The position numbers and the translations under genes are program-made. The notes beneath the pieces were generated by a model. It made no database searches and was not told the DNA's origin. It saw nothing but the letters and a program-made list of their open reading frames with translations. From NCBI RefSeq assembly GCF_002095435.2, contig NZ_MJEJ02000044.1, positions 124,001 through 188,000 on the forward strand: a stretch of 64,000 bases of DNA, written 5' to 3'. Shown here in pieces: positions 38,208-47,092 of this stretch (position 1 is its first letter; every line of letters starts with the position of its first letter). This DNA is from Williamsia sp. 1138 (lineage in GTDB: Bacteria > Actinomycetota > Actinomycetes > Mycobacteriales > Mycobacteriaceae).

Positions 38208-38918
38208 TCAGGCCGCCGGGGGCGTCTCGGTGACCGACTCGGCGGCCGGCTGATCTTTGAGGGTCGCGGCGTAGACGTCGACGTACTGCTGGCCGCTCAG
38301 CTTCATGAGCTCGTACATGATCTCGTCGGTGACCGCGCGTTCGATGAACCTGTTGCCTTCCATGCCCTCATAGCGGCTGAAGTCCAGGGGCTTCCCGATC
38401 TTGACGGTGATGCGGCCGGGGCGCGGGATCGTGGTGCCGGGCGGATTCAGTTCGCTGGTCCCGATCATCGCGACGGGGATCACCGGGACACCGCATTCCA
38501 TCGCGATCCGCGCCAGTCCGGTCTTGCCCTTGTACAGCCGGCCGTCAGGAGACCGGGTGCCCTCGGGATACATCGCCATCAGGTCTCCGACGTCGAGTTT
38601 GCGACGAGCCGACACGAGCGCACCGGCCGCGGCGTCGGCGCCGGTGCGGTCGATCGGGATCTGACTCGAGGCGTTGAAGAACCACCGCTGAAACGCGCCC
38701 TTGGCCCCGGTGCCGGTGAAGTACTCGCTCTTGGCGAGGAAGTACATCCGGCGCGGCACCATCAGCGGAAGGTAGAAACTGTCGACGACTGCAAGGTGAT
38801 TACTGGCGAGAATTGCCGGTCCCTTGGCCGGGATATTCTCCAGCCCTTCGACTTTCGGCCGCCCCAGGGCCCGCAGCGCAGGTCCCATCAGGATGTATTT
38901 GAAGACCCAGTACCACAT
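38208..38918 (-). CDS. 1-acyl-sn-glycerol-3-phosphate acyltransferase family protein (PlsC-like)
   Basis: The 236-residue acyltransferase has motif I NHLAVVD (NHxxxxD), motif II FFNASSQIPIDR, motif III MYPEGTRSPDG and motif IV GVPVIPVAMIG. It transfers acyl chains to lysophosphatidate or a related acceptor; homologues are Rv2182c and C. glutamicum proteins next to pimB'. There is an N-terminal hydrophobic stretch WYWVFKYILMGPALRAL. The start codon ATG at 38918 fits the family. In M. tuberculosis Rv2180c and Rv2181 separate it from the exonuclease; both are missing here. Confidence 0.9.
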   Translation of the reverse strand: MWYWVFKYILMGPALRALGRPKVEGLENIPAKGPAILASNHLAVVDSFYLPLMVPRRMYFLAKSEYFTGTGAKGAFQRWFFNASSQIPIDRTGADAAAGALVSARRKLDVGDLMAMYPEGTRSPDGRLYKGKTGLARIAMECGVPVIPVAMIGTSELNPPGTTIPRPGRITVKIGKPLDFSRYEGMEGNRFIERAVTDEIMYELMKLSGQQYVDVYAATLKDQPAAESVTETPPAA

Positions 38919-38986
38919 GTCTTCTCACTCTCTGACGAGCCACGAACGCCCCGCCGCTGTTGCCGACACCACATACGCCGAGAACT

Positions 38987-39955
38987 TTACCCACCCGGGC
39001 GCTGGTCCGTCACAGCCCTGGCCCCCATCCTGGCGATCTGAGCGGCGCCGATCATTCCTGCAGCCTCTCCGAGCTGGGTCCCACGGATTCGCGCCATCCG
39101 CCGGTGTCCTGCGCCGGTCAGCAACGCCGAGTAGTGCTCCCGGGCCTCATCGAGGTAGAGCCCCGACGACGAACCCACGCCCCCGGCCAAGACGACCAGA
39201 TCGGGATCGAAGACGTCGCACACCATCGCCAGCCCCAACCCGAGCCAGCGGGCGAACTCGGCAAATGCCGCCAGCGCGAGCGCATCGCCGTCATGGGCGG
39301 CCGCCGCGATCCGGCGACCGGTCAACGAACCCGGATCGTCGGTGATCTCACGGGCGAGCTGGCTGTTCCACAGACCGCCGTCCGCGATCAACTCGACAAC
39401 GGTGTCCACCAATGCCGTGCCGCTGCAATACCTTTCCCAGCACCCGAACTTCCCGCACGAGCACGGCCTGCCGTCGGGCATCACGCGCAGGTGTCCGAGT
39501 TCAGGGGCGACCCCAAAGCTCCCGCGGTAGATCTCACCGTCGAGGAGGAGCCCGGCACCGATACCGGTGCCGATCGCGATGACCAGGGTGTTGTGACCGC
39601 GGGCGGCGGCACCGAAATGATATTCGGCCACTGCGGCGGCGTTCGCGTCGTGCTCGCAGAACACGGGCAGGCCGATCCGGGCCGTCATCTCCTCGGCGAC
39701 CCTCGCCTCGCGCCACGGCAGGTGCGGAGAGAACCGGATCACCTGCCGGTCGGTGGTGAGGAATCCGGCCACTGCGAGCCCGACCGCGGTCACCGTCCAG
39801 CGTTCTGCCAATTCGGCCACGGTCCAATCGAGACAGCTCTCGAGTGCGGTCGCCGTCGTGGGGGTCTGCGACCGAACGGTGTCGAGCACCTGGCCCTTCT
39901 CGTCGACGACGGCGGCGCGGATGCTCGTCCCGCCGATGTCGATACCGACGGCCAT
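38987..39955 (-). CDS. ROK family glucokinase
   Basis: The sugar kinase has 322 residues. The phosphate-binding motif is VGIDIGGTSIRAAVVDEKG; the catalytic region has FCEHDANAAAVAEYHFGAA, and the ROK zinc motif CSCGKFGCWE is intact. ELGHLRV supplies the substrate Glu/His. C. glutamicum has a glucokinase (glk) next to pimB', which makes glucokinase the best call; N-acetylglucosamine kinase is possible. ATG at 39955 has AGAGGTG 6 bases upstream, preferred to the upstream GTG. Confidence 0.88.
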   Translation of the reverse strand: MAVGIDIGGTSIRAAVVDEKGQVLDTVRSQTPTTATALESCLDWTVAELAERWTVTAVGLAVAGFLTTDRQVIRFSPHLPWREARVAEEMTARIGLPVFCEHDANAAAVAEYHFGAAARGHNTLVIAIGTGIGAGLLLDGEIYRGSFGVAPELGHLRVMPDGRPCSCGKFGCWERYCSGTALVDTVVELIADGGLWNSQLAREITDDPGSLTGRRIAAAAHDGDALALAAFAEFARWLGLGLAMVCDVFDPDLVVLAGGVGSSSGLYLDEAREHYSALLTGAGHRRMARIRGTQLGEAAGMIGAAQIARMGARAVTDQRPGG

Positions 39956-39990
39956 GTCACCTCTACCCGCGCCGTGCCGGGGTACGGCGC

Positions 39991-40431
39991 TCACGTTCTG
40001 TCCACGCTGTCGTCACCTACGGGTTCGAAGCGAACGGTGATGGGTTGGTACGCCGCATCGCGCCCGGTCTCACCCGTCGAGCGGGGCGCGGGTGCCGCCG
40101 CACCGGCACCGATCACCTGTTCCAGCGCAGCCTGGATCGCCTCCAGGATCGCGATGAGTTGCCCCAGCATCTGCCACAGCAGTTCGCCCGCCTCTTCGAT
40201 GATCCCGTCCAAGGCGATCCGCGCCTGTCCGGCGAAGTCCGTCGGTCGCCCGGGTCCACCCCGTGCGCCTGCCTGGCCACCTGGCTCGCCGGTTCGCGCG
40301 CCACCCTCGCCGAGGAGACCTGCCGCCAGCGTGTCGAAACGGTCGAGGACGCCCAGGATGAGTGCCCGCCAGGCTTCCGCGTCCGAGCCTGACCGAGCAC
40401 CGTCTGCGTCACCGCCATGCTGATGGGTCAA
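39991..40431 (-). CDS. Conserved hypothetical protein (Rv2183c position)
   Basis: A protein of 146 residues that I do not recognise. It has a helical amphipathic region (DGIIEEAGELLWQMLGQLIAILEAIQAALEQ) preceded by a Gly/Arg/Pro-rich spacer, and ends FEPVGDDSVDRT. No signal peptide or catalytic motif was seen. It sits 75 bases after the ArsA-like gene and 35 bases before the glucokinase on the same strand. Ordinary codon use suggests a real gene. Confidence 0.65.
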   Translation of the reverse strand: MTHQHGGDADGARSGSDAEAWRALILGVLDRFDTLAAGLLGEGGARTGEPGGQAGARGGPGRPTDFAGQARIALDGIIEEAGELLWQMLGQLIAILEAIQAALEQVIGAGAAAPAPRSTGETGRDAAYQPITVRFEPVGDDSVDRT

Positions 40432-40505
40432 GCCGGCCTTCTCTCGTTCACGCTGCCTTCACTGCTCGGGTGGGTTGTGCGATGTCCGCCATTGTTACCT
40501 ATCTG

Positions 40506-41759
40506 CTATGGCTGGGGCCAGAGACCTGGGTCAGGGCGGAAGCGGACTGTCAGCACCCCGCCGTCCCACTGTGCCCCCAGGACCAGACATCGTCGCAGAA
40601 CCGACGGTAGTCGCACCCGTCTGCGCACTCCACTCACGGTGATCATCAGATCGTCACCGCTGCGACCCAGCTGCAGCCCCGAGGGGTCCGGGAGCGCTTG
40701 TCTCCATCTCATCCGGTAGATCGAATCGACTCCTGAACCCGATTCGCGCTCCACCTTGGCCGCCTGGGGCCCCACTGTGTCCATCGACCGCGAGTCGAGA
40801 CGCACTCCGAGTCGCCGCAAGGTCAACACCGAGTCGATCGGCTCCGAAAGCCATGGCACGCTGATCAATTCAGCGCCCGCAGTGATGTCCCGGAGCCGTT
40901 CGACGGCAGCGGCCTGGACAACGAGCTGCTCATCCCACCACGTCGCAGGCCCTGCCGCACCGGCGCCCGTCGTCGGAGGTGAACCATCCTCAGGAAGAAC
41001 ACGATTGGCCAGCACGGTGCTGAGCGGGAGTCCCATCACCTGCAACACCGAGAGTGCCCTCTCCGCTGTCGCCACTCCGTGGCGATCGGCGCCGACCACG
41101 AGATGGACGTCGACTGCGCTGGTGTCGAAGAGCAGTTCATCGACGTCTGCGCAGTCACGGACGAGTGTGTCGAGTATCGCGACGACCCTGGCGATACGGG
41201 CATTGTCCGCCGCCGCCGCCAGGCGCCGGTGCCTCGGCCACAACCTCTCGATGGTGTCGGAGACCATCTGCGGAACGCGCAGCAACTCGAACGGGTCCGT
41301 TCCGCCTGACAGGTCCACCACGACCCGTGACCAGGACCCCGACGCCGCCTCGTCGCGGATCCGGCGCAGGGCCAGCAGCGATTCGACCCCGGGCATCCCC
41401 AGCACCTCCTCGGGATCGAGTCCTGCGAGAACAGCACCCACCCCTGGGACGCCGGTACCCGTCAATTCGCCGGCAGCCAGAGCCGAGCGCACCGTCCCCC
41501 AGGTCTCCTCCAGCATGGCCATCGTGTCGATTTCGAGCAGGTCGACCTGCTGCGATGCCGGGATCGGTTCTCCTGGAACAGAAAAGACACCGAATACGGT
41601 CGCCGCCGAATGGAACCTGTCCAGCGTGACGAGCAAGGTCTTGCCCCGGCGGCCGGTGCGACGGTCTGCCCGGTTACCGGCGGCGCCGGCCGCCGCGACG
41701 GTCGTGGTTCCCGCCCCGCCCGCACCGAGTACGAGGTGGATGGGCGCTAGATCGATCAG
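40506..41759 (-). CDS. ArsA-like ATPase family protein with degenerate P-loop (Rv2184c-like)
   Basis: The protein has about 417 residues. From a CTG at 41759 it reads IHLVLGAGGAGTTTVAAA, then GKTLLVTLDRFHSAATVFG, matching ArsA's GKGGVGKTT and TDPAHS regions, but both P-loop lysines are gone (GAGGAGTTT). WSRVVVDLSGGTDPFELLRVPQ fits the DTAPTGHT region, degraded. The C-terminus (LMITVSGVRRRVRLPSVLRR) resembles the ArsA small alpha-crystallin-like domain. No ATG, GTG or TTG exists before 41636, which would delete the P-loop, so CTG overlapping the SRPBCC stop (CTGA) is the likely start. ATPase activity is doubtful; a structural role is possible. Confidence 0.75.
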   Translation of the reverse strand: MIDLAPIHLVLGAGGAGTTTVAAAGAAGNRADRRTGRRGKTLLVTLDRFHSAATVFGVFSVPGEPIPASQQVDLLEIDTMAMLEETWGTVRSALAAGELTGTGVPGVGAVLAGLDPEEVLGMPGVESLLALRRIRDEAASGSWSRVVVDLSGGTDPFELLRVPQMVSDTIERLWPRHRRLAAAADNARIARVVAILDTLVRDCADVDELLFDTSAVDVHLVVGADRHGVATAERALSVLQVMGLPLSTVLANRVLPEDGSPPTTGAGAAGPATWWDEQLVVQAAAVERLRDITAGAELISVPWLSEPIDSVLTLRRLGVRLDSRSMDTVGPQAAKVERESGSGVDSIYRMRWRQALPDPSGLQLGRSGDDLMITVSGVRRRVRLPSVLRRCLVLGAQWDGGVLTVRFRPDPGLWPQP

Positions 41760-42193
41760 CCTTCGACCCTCTTCTTGAGTTCTTTGAGCGCTGCGTCGGT
41801 GATCGCCTTCTCGGCGCGACGCTTGAGCTGGCCGATCATCGGGATGGAAAGACCGACGCTGAGCTCATAGGTGACCTTCGTCGATCCGGGCGCCTGCTGC
41901 ACCAGCAGGTAGCGCCCGTGCTGGGCTGTCTGCAGATCACTGCTGACCAGATCCCACGTCACCGAATTACCGTCGGGCGACCACTCATAGCTCAACTCGT
42001 AGTTGTCCTTGAGCACACCGGCATCGAGGACGAACCGGACCTGCTTGGCCCGCCCTGACGTACCGGGAACCGTCACCTGGACCTCGCGGGCGGCCGACAC
42101 CCACTTCGGATACTGCTCGAAATCGGCGATGACCGCCATGATGGCCTGGGCATCGGCGTTGATGACGATGGACTGCTCGGTACGATCGGTCAT
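41756..42193 (-). CDS. SRPBCC family protein (polyketide cyclase-like, Rv2185c)
   Basis: The 145-residue START/Bet v1-like fold protein has INADAQAIMAVIADFEQYPKW near the N-terminus, the typical SRPBCC motif, then a beta sheet and a C-terminal helix KRRAEKAITDAALKELKKRVE. It probably binds a hydrophobic ligand; the function is unknown. ATG at 42193 has GGTGGGAG upstream and overlaps the stop of the next SRPBCC gene. Confidence 0.85.
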   Translation of the reverse strand: MTDRTEQSIVINADAQAIMAVIADFEQYPKWVSAAREVQVTVPGTSGRAKQVRFVLDAGVLKDNYELSYEWSPDGNSVTWDLVSSDLQTAQHGRYLLVQQAPGSTKVTYELSVGLSIPMIGQLKRRAEKAITDAALKELKKRVEG

Positions 42194-42618
42194 CTCCCAC
42201 CCCCGGACGCCGCGACTCCGCGCTCTCCTGCCGCCGGGCCCCCGACGTGACGACTGGCCTCCAGTCGGTCCTTCACCTCGAACGACATCGCACGCCCGGC
42301 AACCCGGCGACGATGATTGATCTTGCCGACCTCGGTCATCAGCGCGCGGGGCTCGGTGGGCAACCGGGACGTCGGATCGGCGTGCAAGAAATAGTGCAGC
42401 ACGAATCCATCGAGCGCCGGTTCCAGCCAGAGTTCGGTGGTTCCGTTCAGCGGGCCACTCACCTTCCAGCGCACCCCCTGCTCGGCTCGATCCTCGACGA
42501 CGGTCAACTGCAGGTCCGGCCACCAGCGACGCCAATTCGCGCGGTCGGAGATCAGCTCCGTCGCCGATTCTGCGGGCGCCGCGATGAACGTCTGGTCGGC
42601 AACCTGAATTCTGGTCAC
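42190..42618 (-). CDS. SRPBCC family protein (Rv2186c-like)
   Basis: The second small lipid-binding-fold protein of about 142 residues has DQTFIAAPAESATELISDRANWRRWWPDL, WKVSGPLNGTTELWLEP and a basic C-terminus HRRRVAGRAMSFEVKDRLEAS. The GTG at 42618 (VTRIQVADQ) fits best; a longer frame runs into pimB'. It overlaps the neighbouring SRPBCC gene. In M. tuberculosis fadD15 lies between this gene and pimB'; here they are 67 bases apart. Confidence 0.78.
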   Translation of the reverse strand: MTRIQVADQTFIAAPAESATELISDRANWRRWWPDLQLTVVEDRAEQGVRWKVSGPLNGTTELWLEPALDGFVLHYFLHADPTSRLPTEPRALMTEVGKINHRRRVAGRAMSFEVKDRLEASRHVGGPAAGERGVAASGGGR

Positions 42619-42685
42619 CGCATTAGCTTCACATATCGACCAGGCATGGCCATCACAAACCCTTACTTGTTCCGGTATCCCGAGA

Positions 42686-43810
42686 TCACAGCAGCTGCGC
42701 GAGCCGCGACGACATGTGCTCCCACCGCCACCGCGACTGCACCCACTCGCGTCCTGCCCGCCCCATCGATTCGGCCAGCTCACGATCGCCGAGGATGGTC
42801 GTGAGCGCCTCGACCAGTTCGGGAAGCGACCGACCGTCGACCACCAGTCCGGTCTCGCCCGGTCGAACGGTCTCCGGTGCCCCTCCCGAGTCGCCCGCGA
42901 CCACCGGTATCCCCGTCGATGACGCCTCCAGGTACACGATCCCGAGCCCCTCGACGTCGAGTCCATGACCGCGGGTCCTGGCCGGCATGGCGAACACGTC
43001 GGCGATGTTGTGGTACCCGGCGAGTTCGTCGGCGGGTACAGATCCGGTGAAGACCACGTGATCGGCCACCCCGACCGCGGCCGCGAGCTCACGCAGTCGA
43101 CGCTGGTCGGGCCCGCCCCCGACGATCACCAGGACTGCCCCGTCGATCTGCGCACGCACCTCGGGCAGTGCCCGGATCAGCATGTCCTGGCCCTTGCGCG
43201 GAACCAATCGTGACAAACACAGGACAGTCGGAGCCGAGCCCAGTCCGTGGCGCTCCCGAAAGTGCTGGCGCGCAACCGGATCAGGCCTGAACCGGTCGAC
43301 GTCGACGCCGGGCGGCAGGTGTTCCAATGCCGCCTGCGGGCCGAAAGCGGCAGCGAACCGGCCACGGGTGTAGGCGCTGACGTACGTGAGGACGTCGGTG
43401 CCACGGCCGATCGTGCCCAGTGTCTGCCGGGCCAGCGGGAGCATCGACCAGCCCACCTCGTGTCCGTGGGTACTCGCGACGACCCGGCTCGCACCCGCCC
43501 GGCGCACGGTCCCGGCCAGGGTCGCGAGCGGAGCTGCAGCACCGAACCAGACAGTGTCGACCTGGTGTGCGCGAACGAGTTCCGCTGCCCGGTGGGCGAC
43601 GATCGGTGTCGGCAGCATCAGCGTGGTGGGGTGCCGGACGACCTCGTAGGGCTGTTCTTTGTCGAAACGCACATGGCTGTCACCCCGCCATCTCGGCGCG
43701 TAGACGATGATCTCGCCGGCAGGCAGACGGTCGACCAAATTCTGCAGGTACGACTGGATGCCGCCCTGCCGGGGCGGAAAGTCGTTGGTGACCAACAGCG
43801 TCCGATGCAT
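42686..43810 (-). CDS. pimB: Phosphatidylinositol monomannoside mannosyltransferase PimB'
   Basis: This is a GT4 enzyme of 374 residues that uses GDP-mannose to add the second mannose to PIM1. RTLLVTNDFPPRQGGIQSYL starts the acceptor domain; VLCLSRLVPRKGQDMLI and the E-x7-E motif in EGLGIVYLEASSTGIPVVAG complete the donor domain. It corresponds to Rv2188c and C. glutamicum PimB'. It lies 18 bases after the metallopeptidase gene, so they are likely co-transcribed. Confidence 0.95.
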   Translation of the reverse strand: MHRTLLVTNDFPPRQGGIQSYLQNLVDRLPAGEIIVYAPRWRGDSHVRFDKEQPYEVVRHPTTLMLPTPIVAHRAAELVRAHQVDTVWFGAAAPLATLAGTVRRAGASRVVASTHGHEVGWSMLPLARQTLGTIGRGTDVLTYVSAYTRGRFAAAFGPQAALEHLPPGVDVDRFRPDPVARQHFRERHGLGSAPTVLCLSRLVPRKGQDMLIRALPEVRAQIDGAVLVIVGGGPDQRRLRELAAAVGVADHVVFTGSVPADELAGYHNIADVFAMPARTRGHGLDVEGLGIVYLEASSTGIPVVAGDSGGAPETVRPGETGLVVDGRSLPELVEALTTILGDRELAESMGRAGREWVQSRWRWEHMSSRLAQLL

Positions 43811-43828
43811 TGGCCCACCGTAGCTGCG

Positions 43829-45232
43829 TCAGACCTGCTGACCGAGCCAGGCGCGCCACCGGTTGACCAGATCATCGCGGGAGATGCCGAGCACGATCTG
43901 GGCCGCGGTGTTCTGCGCGGTGACCACGAGAGCCGGGTCGGTCGGCTGGTCGGCGCCGGCCAGTGCGACGTAGAAACGCTTCAGTTTGTCGTCGCCGTAG
44001 GTGTCGGCGATAAACGCCGCGACCGACCAGGCGGACTGGTACGCGAGCGCCGCATCGGGATTGCTCGGCGCGAAGTTCGCATCGGCCGGGAGATCGGCGG
44101 GCGGTCCGTTCGCGGCGATCTCCGCGGCCAGCGCGGGGGCAGCCTGCTCGAGTCGGGTGTAGGTCCCCCTCCTGCCCACGTACTCTGCGACGCCCTCGGT
44201 GACCCACACCGGCGCTGCTTCTGCGGTGGCGGTTCGTGCGGCGACGTGGAACAGTTCGTGCCGCAGTACGACGGCAAGGGTGTTCGGATCGAGCCCGGCC
44301 GATTGCGGAGTGAACACCACACGTTGACCCAGTGCGGTCGGGCCCGCGGGATCGACGGAGCTGAAGACGGTCACGGCGGCAGCAGCATCGGCATCCGCCG
44401 GACTCGATCCCGTGATGGATGCGAACTCGTCGTCGGAGCCCGCGACGATGACGCCGGCGCCCTGGGCCCACCTCGTACCCCAGAAGCCGGTCACCGACTC
44501 GGTGGCTGCGGGCAGCAGTCTCCCCAGCACGTCGGTCAAGGGCGAGGTGCCGTTGGTCAGGACCAGCGAGTCCCCCGGTGGAGTGCTCACCGGACTGGCC
44601 GCAGGTCGCTCGTACTGCCAGACCTGGCCTGCCGGACCTGCCTCACCGAACACCGGCCCGGCATCGGCAACGATCTTCCAGCCGTCGGGATATCTCGCCA
44701 TCACCATCGGCACCTCGAGCACCACCGGAGTGCTGTCGATGCCCTCGTATGCGTATCGCAACTGCACGGGAGCCACCCAGGAGTCGCTGCTGCCCTGGGC
44801 GTCGAGTCGATCTTGCAACTCGGCGGGCACCAGCCGCTCGGGGCCACGCGTGCTGGACAAGCGATACTCGAAGGTGGGGATCGGCAGAAGACCGATCCCC
44901 TCGGCGGATCGCCGGGTGCGATCCCGCACGATCTCCGTCGCAGACTGGTCCAGCGCTGTCGCCGCTGTGGCCGCATCACCGTTGCGAAGAGCGGCGCTGT
45001 AGTCCGCGAGAACCTGCGAAACCCCCAGAGTTCGGGCCTCTTCAAATGGATTCTGTGGACGCTGCGTGCTCTCTTGGGTCTGCGTATCGCCGTCTGTCCC
45101 GGAATCCGTGAGCGTCACCGTGAGCGTGACCGCGCAGGCCACGATGGCGGCGATCACCACGACGACCCATGCCACCCGGCGACCACGGCGGGCACCGCCC
45201 TGCTCGTCCTCTGGCGTGGAAGGTTCGCTCAC
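43829..45232 (-). CDS. Membrane-anchored putative zinc metallopeptidase (HELFH)
   Basis: The 467-residue protein has a cytoplasmic basic N-terminus, one membrane helix (VAWVVVVIAAIVACAVTLTVTL, about 19-41) and a large extracytoplasmic region. HELFH at residues 325-329 is a zincin HExxH motif, and VWVTEGVAEY supplies the third ligand Glu 346, as in gluzincins of the peptidase-MA type. The N-terminal extracytoplasmic part (about 60-170) looks like an NTF2/lumazine-binding-like domain. The substrate is unknown. It lies between pimB' and the NlpC/P60 gene ripC, so a wall or envelope role is suggested. Confidence 0.75.
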   Translation of the reverse strand: MSEPSTPEDEQGGARRGRRVAWVVVVIAAIVACAVTLTVTLTDSGTDGDTQTQESTQRPQNPFEEARTLGVSQVLADYSAALRNGDAATAATALDQSATEIVRDRTRRSAEGIGLLPIPTFEYRLSSTRGPERLVPAELQDRLDAQGSSDSWVAPVQLRYAYEGIDSTPVVLEVPMVMARYPDGWKIVADAGPVFGEAGPAGQVWQYERPAASPVSTPPGDSLVLTNGTSPLTDVLGRLLPAATESVTGFWGTRWAQGAGVIVAGSDDEFASITGSSPADADAAAAVTVFSSVDPAGPTALGQRVVFTPQSAGLDPNTLAVVLRHELFHVAARTATAEAAPVWVTEGVAEYVGRRGTYTRLEQAAPALAAEIAANGPPADLPADANFAPSNPDAALAYQSAWSVAAFIADTYGDDKLKRFYVALAGADQPTDPALVVTAQNTAAQIVLGISRDDLVNRWRAWLGQQV

Positions 45233-45240
45233 CGTGGGTT

Positions 45241-46284
45241 TCAGTACCGGCGGGCCGAGTTGAACGGACCGGCACCATCGACCGACTCGACCTTCACCGG
45301 GACACCGAAGGTGGATGCGTGGATGACGTACCCGTTGCCGACGTACATTCCGACATGGGTCGCGTCCGGGTAGTAGATGATCAGGTCACCGGGGCGCATG
45401 TCGTTCTTGTCGACGGCGGTGCCGCCTGCCAGCTGGGCCTGACTCGACCGCGGCAGGGTCTTGCCCGCCTGCTTGTACGCCCACACCATCAGACCTGAGC
45501 AGTCGAACTGGTCCGGTCCGGTGGCGCCCCACACGTACGGATCACCGATCCGGGTCAGAGCGGCCCGCACTGCGATGACCTCGGGCGCAGTGCCCTTGGG
45601 AAGCATCGCGGCGTTGAACTCGATCTTGGGGCCTGCGAGCTCGGCGAGTTGCTTACCGGTGAGAGCCTCGTACATCGCTCTGATCTCGGTGGCCTTGAAC
45701 ACCCGCTCGCTCTGTTTGGCCTGCAGGTCGGCGCTGGTCTTTTCTGCGGTGGCGACAGCCGCTTCCGCCTTCGCCTTGGTGTCGTCGGCCAGTTTCTTGG
45801 CGGCCTCCGCCTTCTCGTTGGCGACGGTGAACTTGCGGACGTCATCGACGGTCTGCCGTGACACCATCTCCAGGCCGGACATCTGATCGAGGAGAGATTG
45901 TGGTGAATCACTGACGAGTACGGCGTACAACCGGTTGACCCGGGCGCCTTTGTAACTGGCGCTGACCAGGGCGTCGACCGCGCCCTGCAAACCCTCTGCC
46001 TGCTTCTTCAGATCCGCGAGGGTCTGGTCTGCGGCGGTGGCCTCGGTCGTGGCCGCGGCGACCGCCTCACGCTGCTTGGTCAGTTCGATCGTGGTGCTGT
46101 GGATGGCCTCGGTGGCCTGCTCGGCCTCGCGACCGAGCGACTTGTACTCGGTGAGCATGTCGTCCGGACTCCGCGGACCGGGCTCGGCTCCCGCCGGAAC
46201 GCCGGCTCCCAGGGCAACGGCCAGCGCCATCACGACTGCGGCGATCATTGTCCGCATCACGGCGACATATCGCTCACGCACCAC
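45241..46284 (-). CDS. ripC: NlpC/P60 peptidoglycan endopeptidase, RipC-like
   Basis: This is a secreted endopeptidase of about 347 residues. The signal peptide MRTMIAAVVMALAVALGAGVPAGA precedes a long Ala/Lys/Glu coiled coil (about residues 40-205), which probably occludes the active site until FtsEX acts, as in RipC. The NlpC/P60 domain has DCSGLMVWAYKQAGKTLPRSS (Cys nucleophile), HVGMYVGNGYVIHAS and the C-terminal RRY. GTG at 46284 has a GAGGAG site. Position equals Rv2190c. Confidence 0.92.
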   Translation of the reverse strand: MVRERYVAVMRTMIAAVVMALAVALGAGVPAGAEPGPRSPDDMLTEYKSLGREAEQATEAIHSTTIELTKQREAVAAATTEATAADQTLADLKKQAEGLQGAVDALVSASYKGARVNRLYAVLVSDSPQSLLDQMSGLEMVSRQTVDDVRKFTVANEKAEAAKKLADDTKAKAEAAVATAEKTSADLQAKQSERVFKATEIRAMYEALTGKQLAELAGPKIEFNAAMLPKGTAPEVIAVRAALTRIGDPYVWGATGPDQFDCSGLMVWAYKQAGKTLPRSSQAQLAGGTAVDKNDMRPGDLIIYYPDATHVGMYVGNGYVIHASTFGVPVKVESVDGAGPFNSARRY

Positions 46285-46487
46285 GACGATGTAACTCCTC
46301 AATACCGGCAGCGGGCCGGCTTTCGCGGCCCGTGACACTTCGAACTCCCACCCCAACCTGGCCAGGCTACACATCTCTCCACGGCGGCGACGCCGCCAAC
46401 GGTGCAAAGATCCGGCCGGGAAGCCACTTGGGCGGGTCCGCTGTGATCAGCGATCCCGCCCAAGTGGCCGTATTCAGTTGTTGTCGC

Positions 46488-47066
46488 TCAGTAGCGACGA
46501 ATGTCGAGGACCGACTGGTCGTTCAGACCCATCTTGGCCACCGGCACGCCCTCGGTCGAGGAATGCACGACCTGGCCGCCGCCGATGTAGATGCCGGCGT
46601 GTCCGCCACCGTTGTAGATGACGACGTCGCCGGGCTGGGCGTCGGCAGCGCTCACGCTGGTGCCACCACCGAGCTGGCCGTAGCTGTCACGCGGAATGTT
46701 CTGGCCGGCCTGCTGGTGCGACCAGTAGACGAGTCCGGAGCAGTCGAAGGCGTCCGGGCCTGCGGCGCCGTAGACGTACGGCGAGCCGATCTTGCTCACG
46801 GCGGCGTCGGCAGCGATCTGGCCGACGGGCTTCGCCTGCGGAGCGGCGGCCTGCGGCAGGAAGTTCTGGGGCTTGAGTTCATTCGGGATCTGACCCTCGG
46901 TCACGCCCGGGATGTCGAATGTTCCGACGCCTGGGACCGTGATCGGTGCGGCCATGGCCGGTGCAGCTGCCATACCCATTGCGCCGAGTGTGATGGAACC
47001 GGCGATCAAGGCGCCACGGGCACTCTTCATGCCGCGGTTCGGCTGTTGCAAACGATGTTTCGCCAC
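46488..47066 (-). CDS. Secreted NlpC/P60 endopeptidase under a c-di-AMP riboswitch
   Basis: The 192-residue protein has a signal peptide ending AMAAPITVPG and an NlpC/P60 domain: GSPYVYGAAGPDAFDCSGLVYW (Cys), HAGIYIGGGQVVHSS (His) and the terminal DIRRY. It cleaves D-Glu to meso-DAP stem-peptide bonds. The GTG at 47066 has AGGAGA upstream. It lacks the coiled coil of its neighbour and is preceded by a ydaO-type RNA. Confidence 0.92.
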   Translation of the reverse strand: MAKHRLQQPNRGMKSARGALIAGSITLGAMGMAAAPAMAAPITVPGVGTFDIPGVTEGQIPNELKPQNFLPQAAAPQAKPVGQIAADAAVSKIGSPYVYGAAGPDAFDCSGLVYWSHQQAGQNIPRDSYGQLGGGTSVSAADAQPGDVVIYNGGGHAGIYIGGGQVVHSSTEGVPVAKMGLNDQSVLDIRRY

Positions 47067-47092
47067 GAAGCGAGGTCTCCTTGTTTCTTCCC

